Shown piece after piece: positions 1 through 10,369 of a stretch of DNA of 64,000 nucleotides (positions within the stretch are counted from its first letter, which is position 1; the number at the start of each line of letters is the position of its first letter). The position numbers and the translations under genes are program-made. The stretch lies in NCBI RefSeq assembly GCF_000004825.1, contig NW_008805068.1, positions 558,001 through 622,000 on the forward strand, given 5' to 3'. Source of the DNA: Heterostelium album PN500 (taxonomy: Eukaryota; Evosea; Eumycetozoa; Acytosteliales; Acytosteliaceae). The notes beneath the pieces were generated by a model. That model saw only the letters and a list, made by a program, of their open reading frames with translations, was not told the origin of the DNA and searched no databases.

Positions 1-509
1 TCTATTGTAAATCACCTCACTTCTCTTAACATATTATATTATTGATATGTGGTAGTATTCTAACTTACTTTACAAAAATTGATTTGATCGATTATCATTA
101 CTTTTATTTATTTTTTTATTTTTTAATATATTTAATTCAAAATAATCATTTTTTACAAATATGATTAGTATCTTAATACTAGTAATTTTTAATTAATTAT
201 TATAATTTAAAAAAACAACATTTTTTTTTTGAACCAACAAAAACAAAAAGATGAACTTGTCAAATAAAAATGGGGTGTTGCAAATTCAATAAATTAATAA
301 AATTGAAAATTATGCTTGTTGTTTCTTCATTGGTAATGATCGCCTGTTTTTTTTTATTTTTGAATATTATATTATAATAAAATGAATTATTTAATTAATT
401 TTAATATTTATATTTCAAATTTGAATATTAATTCATACTTTTAATTGGCGCTTAACAGTTACCGCCATTCTTGAGTTCAAACTGTAAGTTAACGAATCAA
501 ATTTAAAAC
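1..509. other. AT-rich flank without a gene
   Basis: Strongly AT-rich sequence with poly-A and poly-T runs. I see no reading frame or RNA gene in it. It leads into the TATA-like box and small exon candidate just downstream. Confidence 0.6.
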
Positions 510-784
510 TATATAAACCTATAATTTCATTCACAATGTCATTTTTCATTATTTTTCAAATACAAATAATTTTGTAAGTAATAACTATTAATTATAACTT
601 TAACTTATTTATATCTTTGTTTTACTAACTCTTTGTTTATCTCCTTTTATCTCTTTCTTCTTTTCCAAGTCCGCTTTACCATGCCTGTTGCCTCCTTACT
701 ATGAGTGATGCCTCGTTGCTATTCCGGTTGCCTCTCATTACTATACCGGTTTCCTCTCGTCGTTATGCCGATTCCCTCTTGTAG
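510..784 (+). other. Candidate spliced leader exon feeding into the minisatellite
   Basis: A TATATAA box near 511 is followed by an ATG at 536. The 38-nt reading stretch 536-573 ends at a consensus GTAAGT donor. A pyrimidine-rich tract ends in CAAG at 666-669, a good acceptor. Joining 536-573 to 670 onward reads about 50 codons into the first repeat units before a TAG at 782-784. The hydrophobic first exon starts MSFFIIFQ. This could be a transcript whose body is the repeat array, coding or not. No family is recognised. The TATA box, donor and acceptor are visible; transcription is inference. Confidence 0.25.
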
Positions 785-1640
785 TTATGTCGGTTGTCCC
801 TCGTTACTATGCTGGTTTCCTCTCGTCACTATGCTGGTTTCCTCTCGTCGTTATGCCGGTTTCCTCTCGTAGTTATGCCGGTTCTCTCTTGTAGTTATGC
901 CGGTTTCCTCTCGTCACTATGCTGGTTTCTTCTCGTCGTTATGCCGGTTTCCTCTCGTCACTATGCCGGTTCCCTGTTGTAGTTAATCCGGCTTCCTCTC
1001 GTCACTATGCCGGTTTCCTCTCGTCGCTATGCCAGTTGTCTCGTTACTATGCCGGTTTCCTCTCGTAGTTATACCGGTTTCCTGTCGTTGCTATGCCGGT
1101 TTCCTCTCGTTACTATGCAGGTTTCCTCTCGTAGTTATTCCGGCTTCCTCTCGTTACTATGCCGGTTTCCTCTCGTTACTATGCAGTTTTCCTCTCGTCG
1201 TTATTCCGGCTTCCTCTCGTTACTATGCCGGTTCCTCTCGTCGCTATTCCAGTTGTCTCGTTACTATGCAGTTTTCCTCTCGTCGTTATGCTGGTTTCCT
1301 CTCATCGTTATGCCGGTTTCCTCTCGTCACTATGCCGGTTGCCTCTTGTAGTTATTCCGGCTTCCTCTCGTCACTATGCCGGTTTCCTCTCGTCACTGTG
1401 CCGGTTCCCTCTCGTCACTATGCCGGTTTTTTCTCATCACTATGCTGGTTTCCTCTCGTCACTATGCTGGTTTCCTCTCGTCACTATGCCGGTTTCTTCT
1501 CATCACTATGCTGGTTTCCTCTCGTTACTATTCGTTACTATGTTTCCTCTCGTCGCTATGCCAGTTGTCTCTCATAGTTATGCCGGTTGCCTCTAGTCGT
1601 TATGCCGGTCTCCTCTCGTTACTATGCCAGTCCATTTCCT
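675..1640. repeat. 22-bp tandem minisatellite, about 43 copies
   Basis: Imperfect head-to-tail repeats with a core like CTATGCCGGTTTCCTCTCGT and a 22-bp period. Units differ mainly at the three bases before TATG (variants reading TCAC, TCGT, TTAC, TAGT). The array is far richer in G+C than its surroundings. Because 22 is not a multiple of 3, each reading frame runs through all three phases, giving long open stretches in all three plus-strand frames with a 22-residue peptide period. That makes these frames poor evidence for protein coding. No spacers are present, so it is not a CRISPR array. Confidence 0.9.
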
Positions 1641-1935
1641 TTATTTCGACCACCACTCCATCTTCATGTCTCTGTCTTCAATTCCATTCTCCAGGTACAA
1701 CCAGAAAAGGTTTTCTTGTCCCAATTCAAAGATTTTAATCCTGCTGGTTGTTACCTGTTTCAATCTATAATTTTTTGTAAATTAAAATCTCTCTTGTAAA
1801 TAAATTAGATTTATTTACAATTAAAATCTTTTTAAATATTTTTTAAAAATCTATTATTTGATTAATTTATTTTGATAATTTCAAACAAAATTCAATATAA
1901 CTACATGGTTTTAAAATAGGAACTTATTAATTCAT
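1641..1935. other. Unique spacer between minisatellite and F-box gene
   Basis: The first 100 bases keep the pyrimidine-rich composition of the array without the repeat. The rest is AT-rich 3' flank of the minus-strand gene that ends at 1936. No gene is visible. Confidence 0.5.
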
Positions 1936-3594
1936 CTACATTTGTGTTGTTAATGCTATTGACATATTAACTATTTGATCAAGTGGATTAATTGGGTGAG
2001 GTAGATAATCGGATTTGGTTTTTTGTTTTGGTTGTTTAAAAAGGTTGTCGTTCATAAATGATACCGTTAGTTTGTTGCTAACGGTGAATGTTGTTGCTGT
2101 TGTTTTCGTTGTTGGCTTCACACATAAAAATCTAACATCTTCTAGAATGTGGCTAGTTTCCAATAGCTTCATCAACAATGAGTGCTCATGTTCCATCTTG
2201 GTAAATTGACAAACCTTCAAATATTTAATAGTTCTATTGGCTTCTATGAAATATTGTAAATCTGTGTCAGCCAGTGTAGTAGCTGGAAAGTCAGTATCAT
2301 TGTCGTTGATCTTATCTGTGCTTTCATCGACTACTTTGAATGTAGCAGTCAATTGAATGAGTGAATCCAATTTGAAAAGTGTCTTAATGGTATGTGTATC
2401 AATAGAAACTTTTGTTGGTAATGACAATCGTCTCAGATTAACAAGTAGTTCAATCGATGGTAAGAGTGAACGGAACAATGAGAGTTCGCCCTTGAGCTTT
2501 AGAGTTTCCAAGCGATGACCAATCGACACAATATCCTTTTTGAATACTTTGTGCGTTAAGTTCATAGTAAACTCGTACTCCATGAGTAAATTTGGAGAAA
2601 AGACATTGAACTTATATCCCTTTGAGTTGCTGTTTGTTATTGAAAGATGTCGGATTGATGTCAGTCCTGCCAGCAATGAAGGTGGTTCGTCTGATGGATG
2701 AGTAGATAAGGCATGAATCAATCTATGATAGATATGATTCAATTTGAGTCTCTTTACATTTGGAAATAGATTGATGTCGATTGGTGTTTGATCACCTCCG
2801 CCATGACTCCAATCTACAGCGTGATAGTGATTCAATTCAAGAGTCTGAATATTTGTAAAGCATTGATCTTTGATGTTGCCACTTGAAAACAATGGAATTT
2901 TGTTGTTGAAATTTATTGAGAGTGTTAATGATCGAAGTGTTTGGAATGGTGGTTCATCTCTGCCAGGCAATACGAATGGTCTTGAATTGTTTGTACTGTT
3001 ACTACGAAGCGATAGAACCTCTAAATTTGGTAACAAAGTCCAATCTTCGATGTGGTAATTGCTCTTGCAGTAGATTCTCAGTTTTCTGAGTCGAGAAGCA
3101 ACAGAGAGTTTCTTTATATCCTGAATCTCTGGTAAATCAATAACACTCATCGAACTGAATGACCAATAAGAGCTTATTGCATCATTATATTGTTCAATCC
3201 ACTGATATGTTATTGAATTATCAGAGTATATCAATGTGAATTTACCAATATTGAATTTTATATCTCTATTATCATTATTATTTCTTTGATTATTATTATT
3301 TGTTGTTTTGTTTAATTTCTTTAATGATATATGATATGATTTCGGATAGTTTAATAAGAATTTACATTTACTATGAAGTGTTGTGATTTTAAGTGATGAT
3401 TTAGCTACGATATTCACTAACCAATAATGAGATATCAATGACAATGATAATACATTGAAATCGTGTTGGTGATTTCTACATTGATCATATGATAGTTGTT
3501 CAATGATTAATCTCCATATCAAATCTGGTAGTATTGTCTGATTGCTATTGATTATTTTAGTTGAATTCAAATTATTACTAATAGCTTGACCCAT
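1936..3594 (-). CDS. F-box-like / leucine-rich repeat protein with myristoylation-type N terminus
   Basis: A single exon of 552 codons is predicted from the ATG at 3594. An in-frame ATG 12 codons upstream exists. The inner ATG is preferred because it gives MGQAIS, a standard N-myristoylation signal (Gly2, Ser6), and the dead paralogue at 7027 begins MGQSIS. Residues about 20-65 contain a divergent F-box-like pattern (LPDLIWRLIIEQL followed by LSLSLISHYWLVNIV). The rest has irregular leucine-rich segments such as LPNLEVLSLR and LVNLRRLSLP, plus an Asn-rich insert near residue 100. Proteins of this kind usually act as ubiquitin-ligase substrate adaptors; that role is inferred. The neighbour at 3867-7027 is a broken copy. 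Confidence 0.75.
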   Translation of the reverse strand: MGQAISNNLNSTKIINSNQTILPDLIWRLIIEQLSYDQCRNHQHDFNVLSLSLISHYWLVNIVAKSSLKITTLHSKCKFLLNYPKSYHISLKKLNKTTNNNNQRNNNDNRDIKFNIGKFTLIYSDNSITYQWIEQYNDAISSYWSFSSMSVIDLPEIQDIKKLSVASRLRKLRIYCKSNYHIEDWTLLPNLEVLSLRSNSTNNSRPFVLPGRDEPPFQTLRSLTLSINFNNKIPLFSSGNIKDQCFTNIQTLELNHYHAVDWSHGGGDQTPIDINLFPNVKRLKLNHIYHRLIHALSTHPSDEPPSLLAGLTSIRHLSITNSNSKGYKFNVFSPNLLMEYEFTMNLTHKVFKKDIVSIGHRLETLKLKGELSLFRSLLPSIELLVNLRRLSLPTKVSIDTHTIKTLFKLDSLIQLTATFKVVDESTDKINDNDTDFPATTLADTDLQYFIEANRTIKYLKVCQFTKMEHEHSLLMKLLETSHILEDVRFLCVKPTTKTTATTFTVSNKLTVSFMNDNLFKQPKQKTKSDYLPHPINPLDQIVNMSIALTTQM

Positions 3595-4269
3595 TATTAT
3601 TTGTCTATCTATTTTAGAATATAAATTCAATTATAAATACAACAACAGTTAACCAAAGATATTTAAAAAGATTGATTAAAATCAAATAATTAAAGAAAAA
3701 TTTTAGAAAAAAAAAAAAAAAAAACAAAGCTTTGATCATCCCTTAACTGCGTGGTTGAAGTTTTAGGTGAGTGACATCAATGAATATTAAGTTAAAAAAT
3801 TAAAATTAAAATTCTATTATTTATTAATAATTAGATAACAATTTTGAATAGATTATGCCATGTTATCTAATGCAGTGAAACCATGGGTCGGTTCAAGGAG
3901 ATAGAGGGACTTGGTTGTCTTAGTTTTTTATGTTCAATTTCACTAATGAATGATACCGTTGCATTGTTTAGGAGTATAAAATTGGTGGTCTCTATCACGG
4001 GCAATGTACAAATAAATCTGATATGCTTAAGAGCAGTACTTTCTTCTAATAGATTCAGTAAGAGAGCATGCTCACAATCTATCTTTGTAAATCGACATAC
4101 TTTAAGGTATTTAATGGTTGTGCTTTATGAAATATTCCAATGTCGAATTGCTTAGTTTCTGTAATGAAGGTTTGAACTAGCGATTCTTTTGTTATTTATA
4201 TTATTCATATCTAGAGTATTGAGTTCTTTCGATGGTAAAGATAATCGTTTCAGATTTACAAGATATTTA

Positions 4270-4371
4270 CAGCAAAAATCTATGAAACCGGACAGAGGTT
4301 TCAAAATATCAAACAGTAATACATTTATTTGTTATAGAAACTAATAAATATATTCTAAGATAGATCTTTGT
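4270..4371 (+). repeat. Left terminal inverted repeat of Tc1-like element
   Basis: 102 bp identical to the reverse complement of 5723-5824, starting CAGCAAAAATCTATGAAACC. Imperfect inverted similarity runs further inward to about 4510. A TA target copy precedes it at 4268-4269. Confidence 0.92.
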
Positions 4372-5722
4372 TAAAGATTAATTATTAGAAAAAAATTGAA
4401 ATATTTACCATTTTAAAAAAAAATAAAAAAAATAAAAAACTAAAATTAACTGTGCAATATTTCTGAAGTGATAAAATATTTTTTATTTATATACATTTAA
4501 ATTGATTTAAAAGAAAACAATTAATAGGATGTCCAATAACCTTGGTTGAGGATTACTTGATTCAATCTGTTTGGTATTGATTCATATAGTGATTGGCAGT
4601 ACTCCGGTGTCATTTCATATCACCACTATTAACATTATTTAAGAGCTCTATTGAGTTTAGAATGAATGGCATCTAGTATATATATTTATCTCAAGAATAC
4701 CCAAGAATTTTAAAAAACATTCAGGTCCTGACTGGTTTGTTTATATATCAAATTTAGTTAAGAATGCATTTTATGTAAAAAATATTATGAGTTTTAGAAT
4801 ATTGATGACAAGTGAGATGTCTTGTACAGTTGTGGAATATACTAAAATTAGTTAAACAATATTATTTATTCGTCGATCTATATCATACTCTAAAATTTCT
4901 AAACAATCTGGGAATCTAGAGCTTAAGATAGATTGTCTAAGTATCCAGTTCCATATTAAATTAATGAGAGAAAAGATTGAATTTGAATCTACCACTTTCA
5001 ACTTAATGATAGAATATTAGTTGTTCTATAATCAGGAACTCCTTTAAAGAATAAACTTTCTTTATACTATACTCTCCTTGTTTTATTTTCGTTTCATCTG
5101 TTAAATTACTTTTCTAAAAAAACAATATCCTTGTTTATGTAAAATCAGTTAAAAACCTTTACATTTTGAATATGAAGAAGAGTCTAAAAGGTTTTTTTTT
5201 GTATTATTTCTGAAAGTAATTCCTTAATCCTTTATTATTCTTCTAATAATGTTATTGATTTATCTTTTTAAAAATGTATTGTTATCCTTTTTTTTTTTAA
5301 TGATATAATTGATTTTTAAAAAAAATTTTAAATTTTATTTTAAATATAATTGTAATCTTTTAAATATTTATTCTTTTTATACATATAGTATTTGTGTTCA
5401 GTGCTGAGTTTGTTTTTGCTTAGTTTTTCTTTAGTCTTGAAACTGTTGAAAATTAGAATTGTATTTTAAACCAATAACTTCTTGTGCCGTTCAGTAATCC
5501 AAATCAAGTATTCCACAAATCTTTTATCTTTCTGTTAACATTTTACTTGGTATCATTCTTATATATAATATAATTAAATTTTTCAAAATAAATTTAAAAG
5601 TACTATAATAAAAAATATTTTATTACTTCAGAAATATTGCACAAATTAATTTTATCATTTATTTTTTTTATTTTTTTTTAAAATGATAAATGATTCAATT
5701 TCTTTTTAATTATCAATCATTT

Positions 5723-5824
5723 ACAAAGATCTATCTTAGAATATATTTATTAGTTTCTATAACAAATAAATGTATTACTGTTTGATATTTTGAAACCTCT
5801 GTCCGGTTTCATAGATTTTTGCTG
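5723..5824 (-). repeat. Right terminal inverted repeat of Tc1-like element
   Basis: Reverse complement of 4270-4371 with no mismatch found over 102 bp. It is followed by the second TA copy at 5825-5826. The inward extension to about 5580 is diverged. Confidence 0.92.
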
Positions 5825-7243
5825 TAATTGAAGAGAGCAAATGAGTAAACGTTGAGCACACACCTTTAATCTTGATGGTTTTGAGTTGGTGACCGATCGA
5901 TGCCATTTCCAGTTTAAATACATTGCTGGTGAGGTTTAGTCGATACTCTGTATACAAGGCGATATTAATGTCATTGCTATCACTTTGGTTCTCGTTGGAA
6001 ATGGAGAGGTGACGAAGTTGGGTCAGACCTGCTAACAATGACTGTGGTTCATCTGACGGCGACTTGGCGGCTGCATCGATCATCCTATGATATAGATGAT
6101 TCAGTTGGAGCTTTTCAAGATTAGGGAACAACTTTTGTGTCTATTGGTACATGGTCTCTAGAAGACATACTCCATTCATCGGTATGATAATGATTCAATT
6201 CTAGTGAGTGAATATTCGTAAAACATTCACTATAGCTATTCTTTTTGGTTATACAAGTAGTAGAGGTAGTGAATGGCACTTTGTTTCTGAATTTTAAAGA
6301 GAATGATAATGATCTAAGAGATTGGTATGATGGTTCATCTTTGTTTGGTAATATGAAAGGTGTTTCATTGAATTTACAAATATTTCTATGTGAGAGAACC
6401 TCTATATTTGGTAAAAACGACCAGTCTTCAATCATATGATCAGATGCGCTGTAGATTCTTAACTTTCTGAGCTGAGATCTTCTTAATTATATCTTGATCC
6501 TCTGGTAAATGTACAAAAGTCATCGAAAAGAATGACCAATAGGTTTGTAGTGTATCATTATATTTCTGTATCCAATTGACATATCGATTAAAATTCCTTT
6601 TCTCTTTGAATAAGTATATGAATTCTCATAAGATAAGTAAGTTTACATATATTAAATTTTATATTTAATTCTCATTATTATTATTATTATTATTATTAAT
6701 ATTATTGTTGTTAATATTTAACTTTAAAAAAAAAGAACGTTTGTATGATTTAGGAAAATTAATAAAAAATAATGATTTGTGTTGCGTTGTTGATATACTA
6801 AGTGTTGATTTCGAGACAATGTTGACTAACCAATAATGAGATATCAATGACAATGATAATACATTGAAATAGTGTTGATGATAATGGAGTTGTTTTGAAA
6901 GTAATTCAATAATATATCTTATTATTAAGTCAGGTAATATTGTTTGATTATTATTAATAATTTCAATTTTACTTTTTTTAGTATTACTATTAATAATACT
7001 AATACTATGACTAATAGATTGTCCCATAAATGAAAAATAAAACACACAAAAATTGAAAATACTAGTTATGTTTTTACAAAAGAAAATCCAAATTTGGGTG
7101 TGTTTGTTCACTCATACACACAATTTTTTTTGAAATTTACAAAAAAAAAAAATGAAAACAAAGAAAATTCTCAAGTATAAATAAAAATCATCTGTTAATT
7201 TAATAATATTATTATATCAATTTCTTTGATAAAATTTATTAAA

Positions 7244-8029
7244 ATGGATAAGTTAAAAATAGTTTTAGTTCATGGAGCTGTAAGTAAATAGAATTTTGAA
7301 TTAAATAAAAATTTATTTTATATTAATTTTAATTATTTTATTTAATTTTTTAAAAAACAATAGTTTGGAGATGGTAGTGGATGGTGTAAAGTTTTAAAAC
7401 AATTGAGAGAAGAAGGACATTGTGTTATTGCTGCCCAAAATCCATTGTCTTCTTTCGCCAATGACGTAGAGACAACAAATCGTTTAGTTGATATGCAAAA
7501 CGGTCCTGTTATCTTGGTTGGACACAGCTATGGTGGTATGGTTATTACAGCTGTCGCCAACATCAATAAGAATGTAAAGGGTTTGGTGTATGTCTGCGCT
7601 GCCGCTCCAGACAAGGGAGAATCTTTGGCCGATCTCCTAGGAAAGGAACCAACACCTGGAAGCAAATTCTTCACCAAAGATAAATATGACCGTTTCTGGA
7701 TTGACAACTCACATTTCTCAGAGGTGTTTGCACATGATTGTAAGGAAGCACCAGAGTTGGCTTTGGTTCAAAATCCTATTAGTCTCAACAGTTTCACCGG
7801 AAAGCTTGAAGGTACACCAGCTTGGAAGAGCATCCCTTCATGGTATGTCTTAGGTGAACAAGACAATGCAATCAATCCTATCACCCAGAAATTCATGTCG
7901 GAGAGAATAAAAGCCAAAGTAACCAGATTACCATCCAGTCATGCTTCAATGGTGTCTCATCCAATGGAAGTTTCAAATGTGATAAAGGATGCATTTAAAT
8001 CATTATCAAGCTGTCCAGCCTCAAAATAA
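7244..8029 (+). CDS. Alpha/beta hydrolase, EstC / hydroxynitrile-lyase-like
   Basis: Two exons, join(7244..7279, 7364..8029), give 233 residues. The 12-codon first exon encodes MDKLKIVLVHGA and ends at GTAAGT. The joined N terminus reads VHGAFGDGSGW, the oxyanion-hole signature of this small-hydrolase family. The nucleophile elbow GHSYGG places the catalytic Ser at about residue 67. A late Asp in GEQDNA and a His in SSHASMVSHP can complete the triad. The length is normal for cofactor-free esterases and lyases of this family, which is common in bacteria and plants. There is no signal peptide, so it is probably cytosolic. The substrate cannot be told from sequence. It sits between the dead F-box copy and the GTPase cluster. 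Confidence 0.85.
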
Positions 8030-8122
8030 TAAACTATTCATAAAAAATTTAAAAAAATTATCTATTTCTTTTGTTTATTATATTTGGTTTATATGATTAT
8101 TAATTTAATACTAAGCAAGATG

Positions 8123-8983
8123 CTATTGAATTAAACATATTGATGGTTCATTGGGTTTAAGCAATGTATTGACCCTGTGATTTAAAAATTTAACTTGACT
8201 ATCTAGATCTCTATTGGCTTTAATTTCTTGTTCCAATAGTCTCTGGGAATTTTCATTTAAAGTCATAAGTCTTTCTTCTCTTTCCCTGTTCTCTTTGATA
8301 GTTTTCATCAATTCAAAAATCATTTGTTCCAATTCCATTAACTTCCTATCATAATCTCTCATATTAATTGGTTTTACTTGATCTCGGTCGATATTAATAC
8401 TTGGTATTGTTGATAGAAAAATTTGTATCTCTTCAATTGAGGATGTGTTCAACAATTGATTTTCCTTTTCGTCCAAATCTTCTATCTTTTTAATAAATAA
8501 TGTTTTATATGGGATCTTCTTTAGAGTTTGAAGGCATGCTTGAATATTGTCTGAATTAGCCATTTTTGGAGTGTGTTTACCGAAACTTGGTTGATAATTA
8601 AACCATAATTGAAATCTGTTTTGATTGATTCCAAAATATAATTCAAGGTACTTAAGTCTTGAGCTTTTATTCTACCTGAATCCAAAGTAATAACAAATAC
8701 TATTTTATAGTTTCCTCCCTATTTATAAATAATTAGTTTTACATAAGGAATAAAGAGAATCTAATATTATTTTATTTTTTTCTTACCTTTTTAAGAGAAT
8801 TCTCAATTTCTTTTACTGTAGTATCTTTGGCAAGTACATCAGCCATTCCTGGAGTATCAACTATTAAATCATTCCCAACAAAATAATATTGAGCTTCCTT
8901 TGTCAGACCAGTACCAATACTAACTCCTGATTGGAAAACAACTTTTCCAATAATACTATTACAAATAGTACTTTTACCACTTC
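8123..8983 (-). pseudogene. 5'-truncated AIG1-like GTPase copy with CLIQ tail
   Basis: Exon 2 (8787-8983, 197 nt) and exon 3 (8123-8718) align with the intact gene at 10370-11361. Exon 2 carries GSGKST and DTPGMADV. Exon 3 carries LDSGRIKAQDL, INQVS, a coiled-coil segment (LMELEQMIFELMKTIKENRERE) and the C-terminal CaaX box CLIQ. The first coding exon, which should give the start codon and the GNPG half of the P-loop, is absent from the 170 bp upstream. A frameshift follows INQVS near 8570-8580. An ATG at 8563 could restart translation of the 146-residue C-terminal part alone, so a truncated coiled-coil CaaX protein cannot be excluded. Confidence 0.7.
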
Positions 8984-9150
8984 CTATTATGGAATTCAGT
9001 TAATTATTTTATATATTGAATTTAAAATTTTTAATTTTGTAAATCAAAAACTTAAAATTTCTGATTTACAATTTTAGATATTGTGTGTATAAAACAAAAT
9101 TTTTAATGAATAATTTATATAATTTTAATTTAAAAATAATTAAATAAATT

Positions 9151-10234
9151 AAAACCAAAACAAATATTCTAGTTTGTGGAAACCCAGGTATATATTGTAA
9201 AATTATATTTAAATAATATTTTAATAAAAACAAACTATTTAAAAATATTTAAAAAAGGTAGTGGAAAAAGTACTCTATGTAACAGTTTGATAGGAAAAGT
9301 AGTTTTTATCTCTGGTGTAAGCGTATGTTGCCGAATGACCACTTCCTCTCAAAGCAATCAATTAGATGATATTGAAGTTATCGATACCCCAGGTCTTGAA
9401 GATGTCAAGATTTGAGAGAAAGCAGCTCAAGAGATTGAAAAAAAACTTAAAAAAGTATAAATATTCATTCTAGATTTACCAAAAAATATTTATTTTGACG
9501 CTTTTATAATATTTAGGATGGAATTTTTAAGATTTTATATGCTATTACTTTAGAATGTGGAAGAATTAAACCACATGATTTGCAAACTATAAATGCAATC
9601 AACAGAGCTATAAAGACAGATTTTCAATTCGGATTGGTCATCAACAAAGTATCGAAATCTATTGAACAAAAATTGAAAGAAACTGACTATTTGTTTTAAT
9701 TTGCTTAACAAACAACCAAGTAAAATATATATTTTAAAGAAAATTGAGGAGTTAGAGGTTTTATTGAAAAACAAGGATATAAACAAAGAATTATCAATAT
9801 TCCTAAAAGAAATTCCTTCTAGTTTTATTAAAACAGATTTGGTGGATAAAGTAGATATTCGAGATTACGATCAGATGGTAACAGAAATGGAATCTAAAAT
9901 TCAATCCCTTATGAAAGAGTCAGATTCGGTTCTGAATAAAGCTATAAAGAGTGAGGATGACATTGAAATTGGTGAATTAAAGGGATCAGAAAACCAACAT
10001 CCTCTTTCCAAAGAAGGAAATCCTCCTATATTTCAAGAATACTGTGATAGAGATAGATGCCTTGGTACAATTTTACCGGATCGATCTTGTCCAGAGAATG
10101 CACCTACTCTCATTTTATGTTCACATATTCCTCCATGTATCAGGTCTTCATACTACTCAAGTTCTCAAATGTACCTCAAGGTTCAAAATGACCAGAATTC
10201 TAATAATAATAATAATAATAATAATACTAAATAG
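9151..10234 (+). pseudogene. Broken AIG1-like GTPase copy, no CaaX tail
   Basis: The exon layout matches the gene at 11710: exon 1 to 9187 (NILVCGNPG), exon 2 9258-9454 (197 nt, GSGKSTLCNSLIGK, IDTPGLEDV), exon 3 from 9517. No ATG precedes exon 1, and an in-frame TAA lies two codons before the conserved part. In exon 2 a TGA replaces the codon after the DVKI segment. In exon 3 the frame shifts near 9695, after INKVSKS. The last part (9740-10234) stays open and resembles the gene at 11710 up to the coiled-coil stretch, then ends in an Asn run rather than a CaaX box. Confidence 0.75.
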
Positions 10235-10369
10235 GTGAAATATTAATTTTCAAAGAAATACTATTTATTTATGATTTTTTTTATAAAGAATAAATATTAT
10301 TACCTGTTTGTTTTTAATTAAATATTTTTAATTAATAGCGATTGATTTCTAAGAATAGTAGAAATGATT

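Larger units (their letters stand above)
4270..5824 (-). mobile_element. Decayed Tc1/mariner-superfamily transposon
   Basis: The 1555-bp element has ends beginning CAGCAAAAATC in inverted orientation, flanked by TA at 4268-4269 and 5825-5826, the standard Tc1/mariner target duplication. The outer 102 bp of each end are identical. Weaker similarity continues to about 240 bp (for example around 4442-4490 and 5608-5657). The minus strand carries transposase remnants in the expected order: helix-turn-helix-like STVSRLKKN near 5430, a central block ending LEILEYDIDRRIN near 4870, a SQDLN piece near 4715 matching the usual SPDLN before the last catalytic residue, and the C-terminal end starting MTPEYCQSLYESIPNRL, which stops at 4521. 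Stops and frame changes break it, so it cannot make its own transposase. Confidence 0.88.
3867..7027 (-). pseudogene. Broken F-box/LRR paralogue, split by a Tc1-like insertion
   Basis: The N-terminal part lies at 5827-7027 and the C-terminal part at 3867-4267, both on the minus strand and collinear with the intact gene at 1936-3594. The start at 7027 reads MGQSIS, then an F-box-like block (LPDLIIRYIIELL, SLSLISHYWLVNIV). Matching pieces continue through WIQKYNDTLQTYWSF and IEDWSFLPNIEVL but in different frames with stops: an in-frame stop near 6665, and frame changes near 6440, near 6121-6131 and near 4135. The C-terminal fragment keeps YLVNLKRLSLP and IKYLKVCRFTK. Removing the transposon and one TA copy restores an uninterrupted SIKYLVNL reading, which matches SIELLVNL of the intact gene. 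Other breaks also exist, so the insertion is not the only lesion. Confidence 0.85.

Noticed and set aside
675-1640. Repeat array as CRISPR or as a 182-residue protein
   Set aside because: Repeats abut with no spacers, and the 22-bp period makes every plus-strand frame largely open, so length of frame carries no coding signal.
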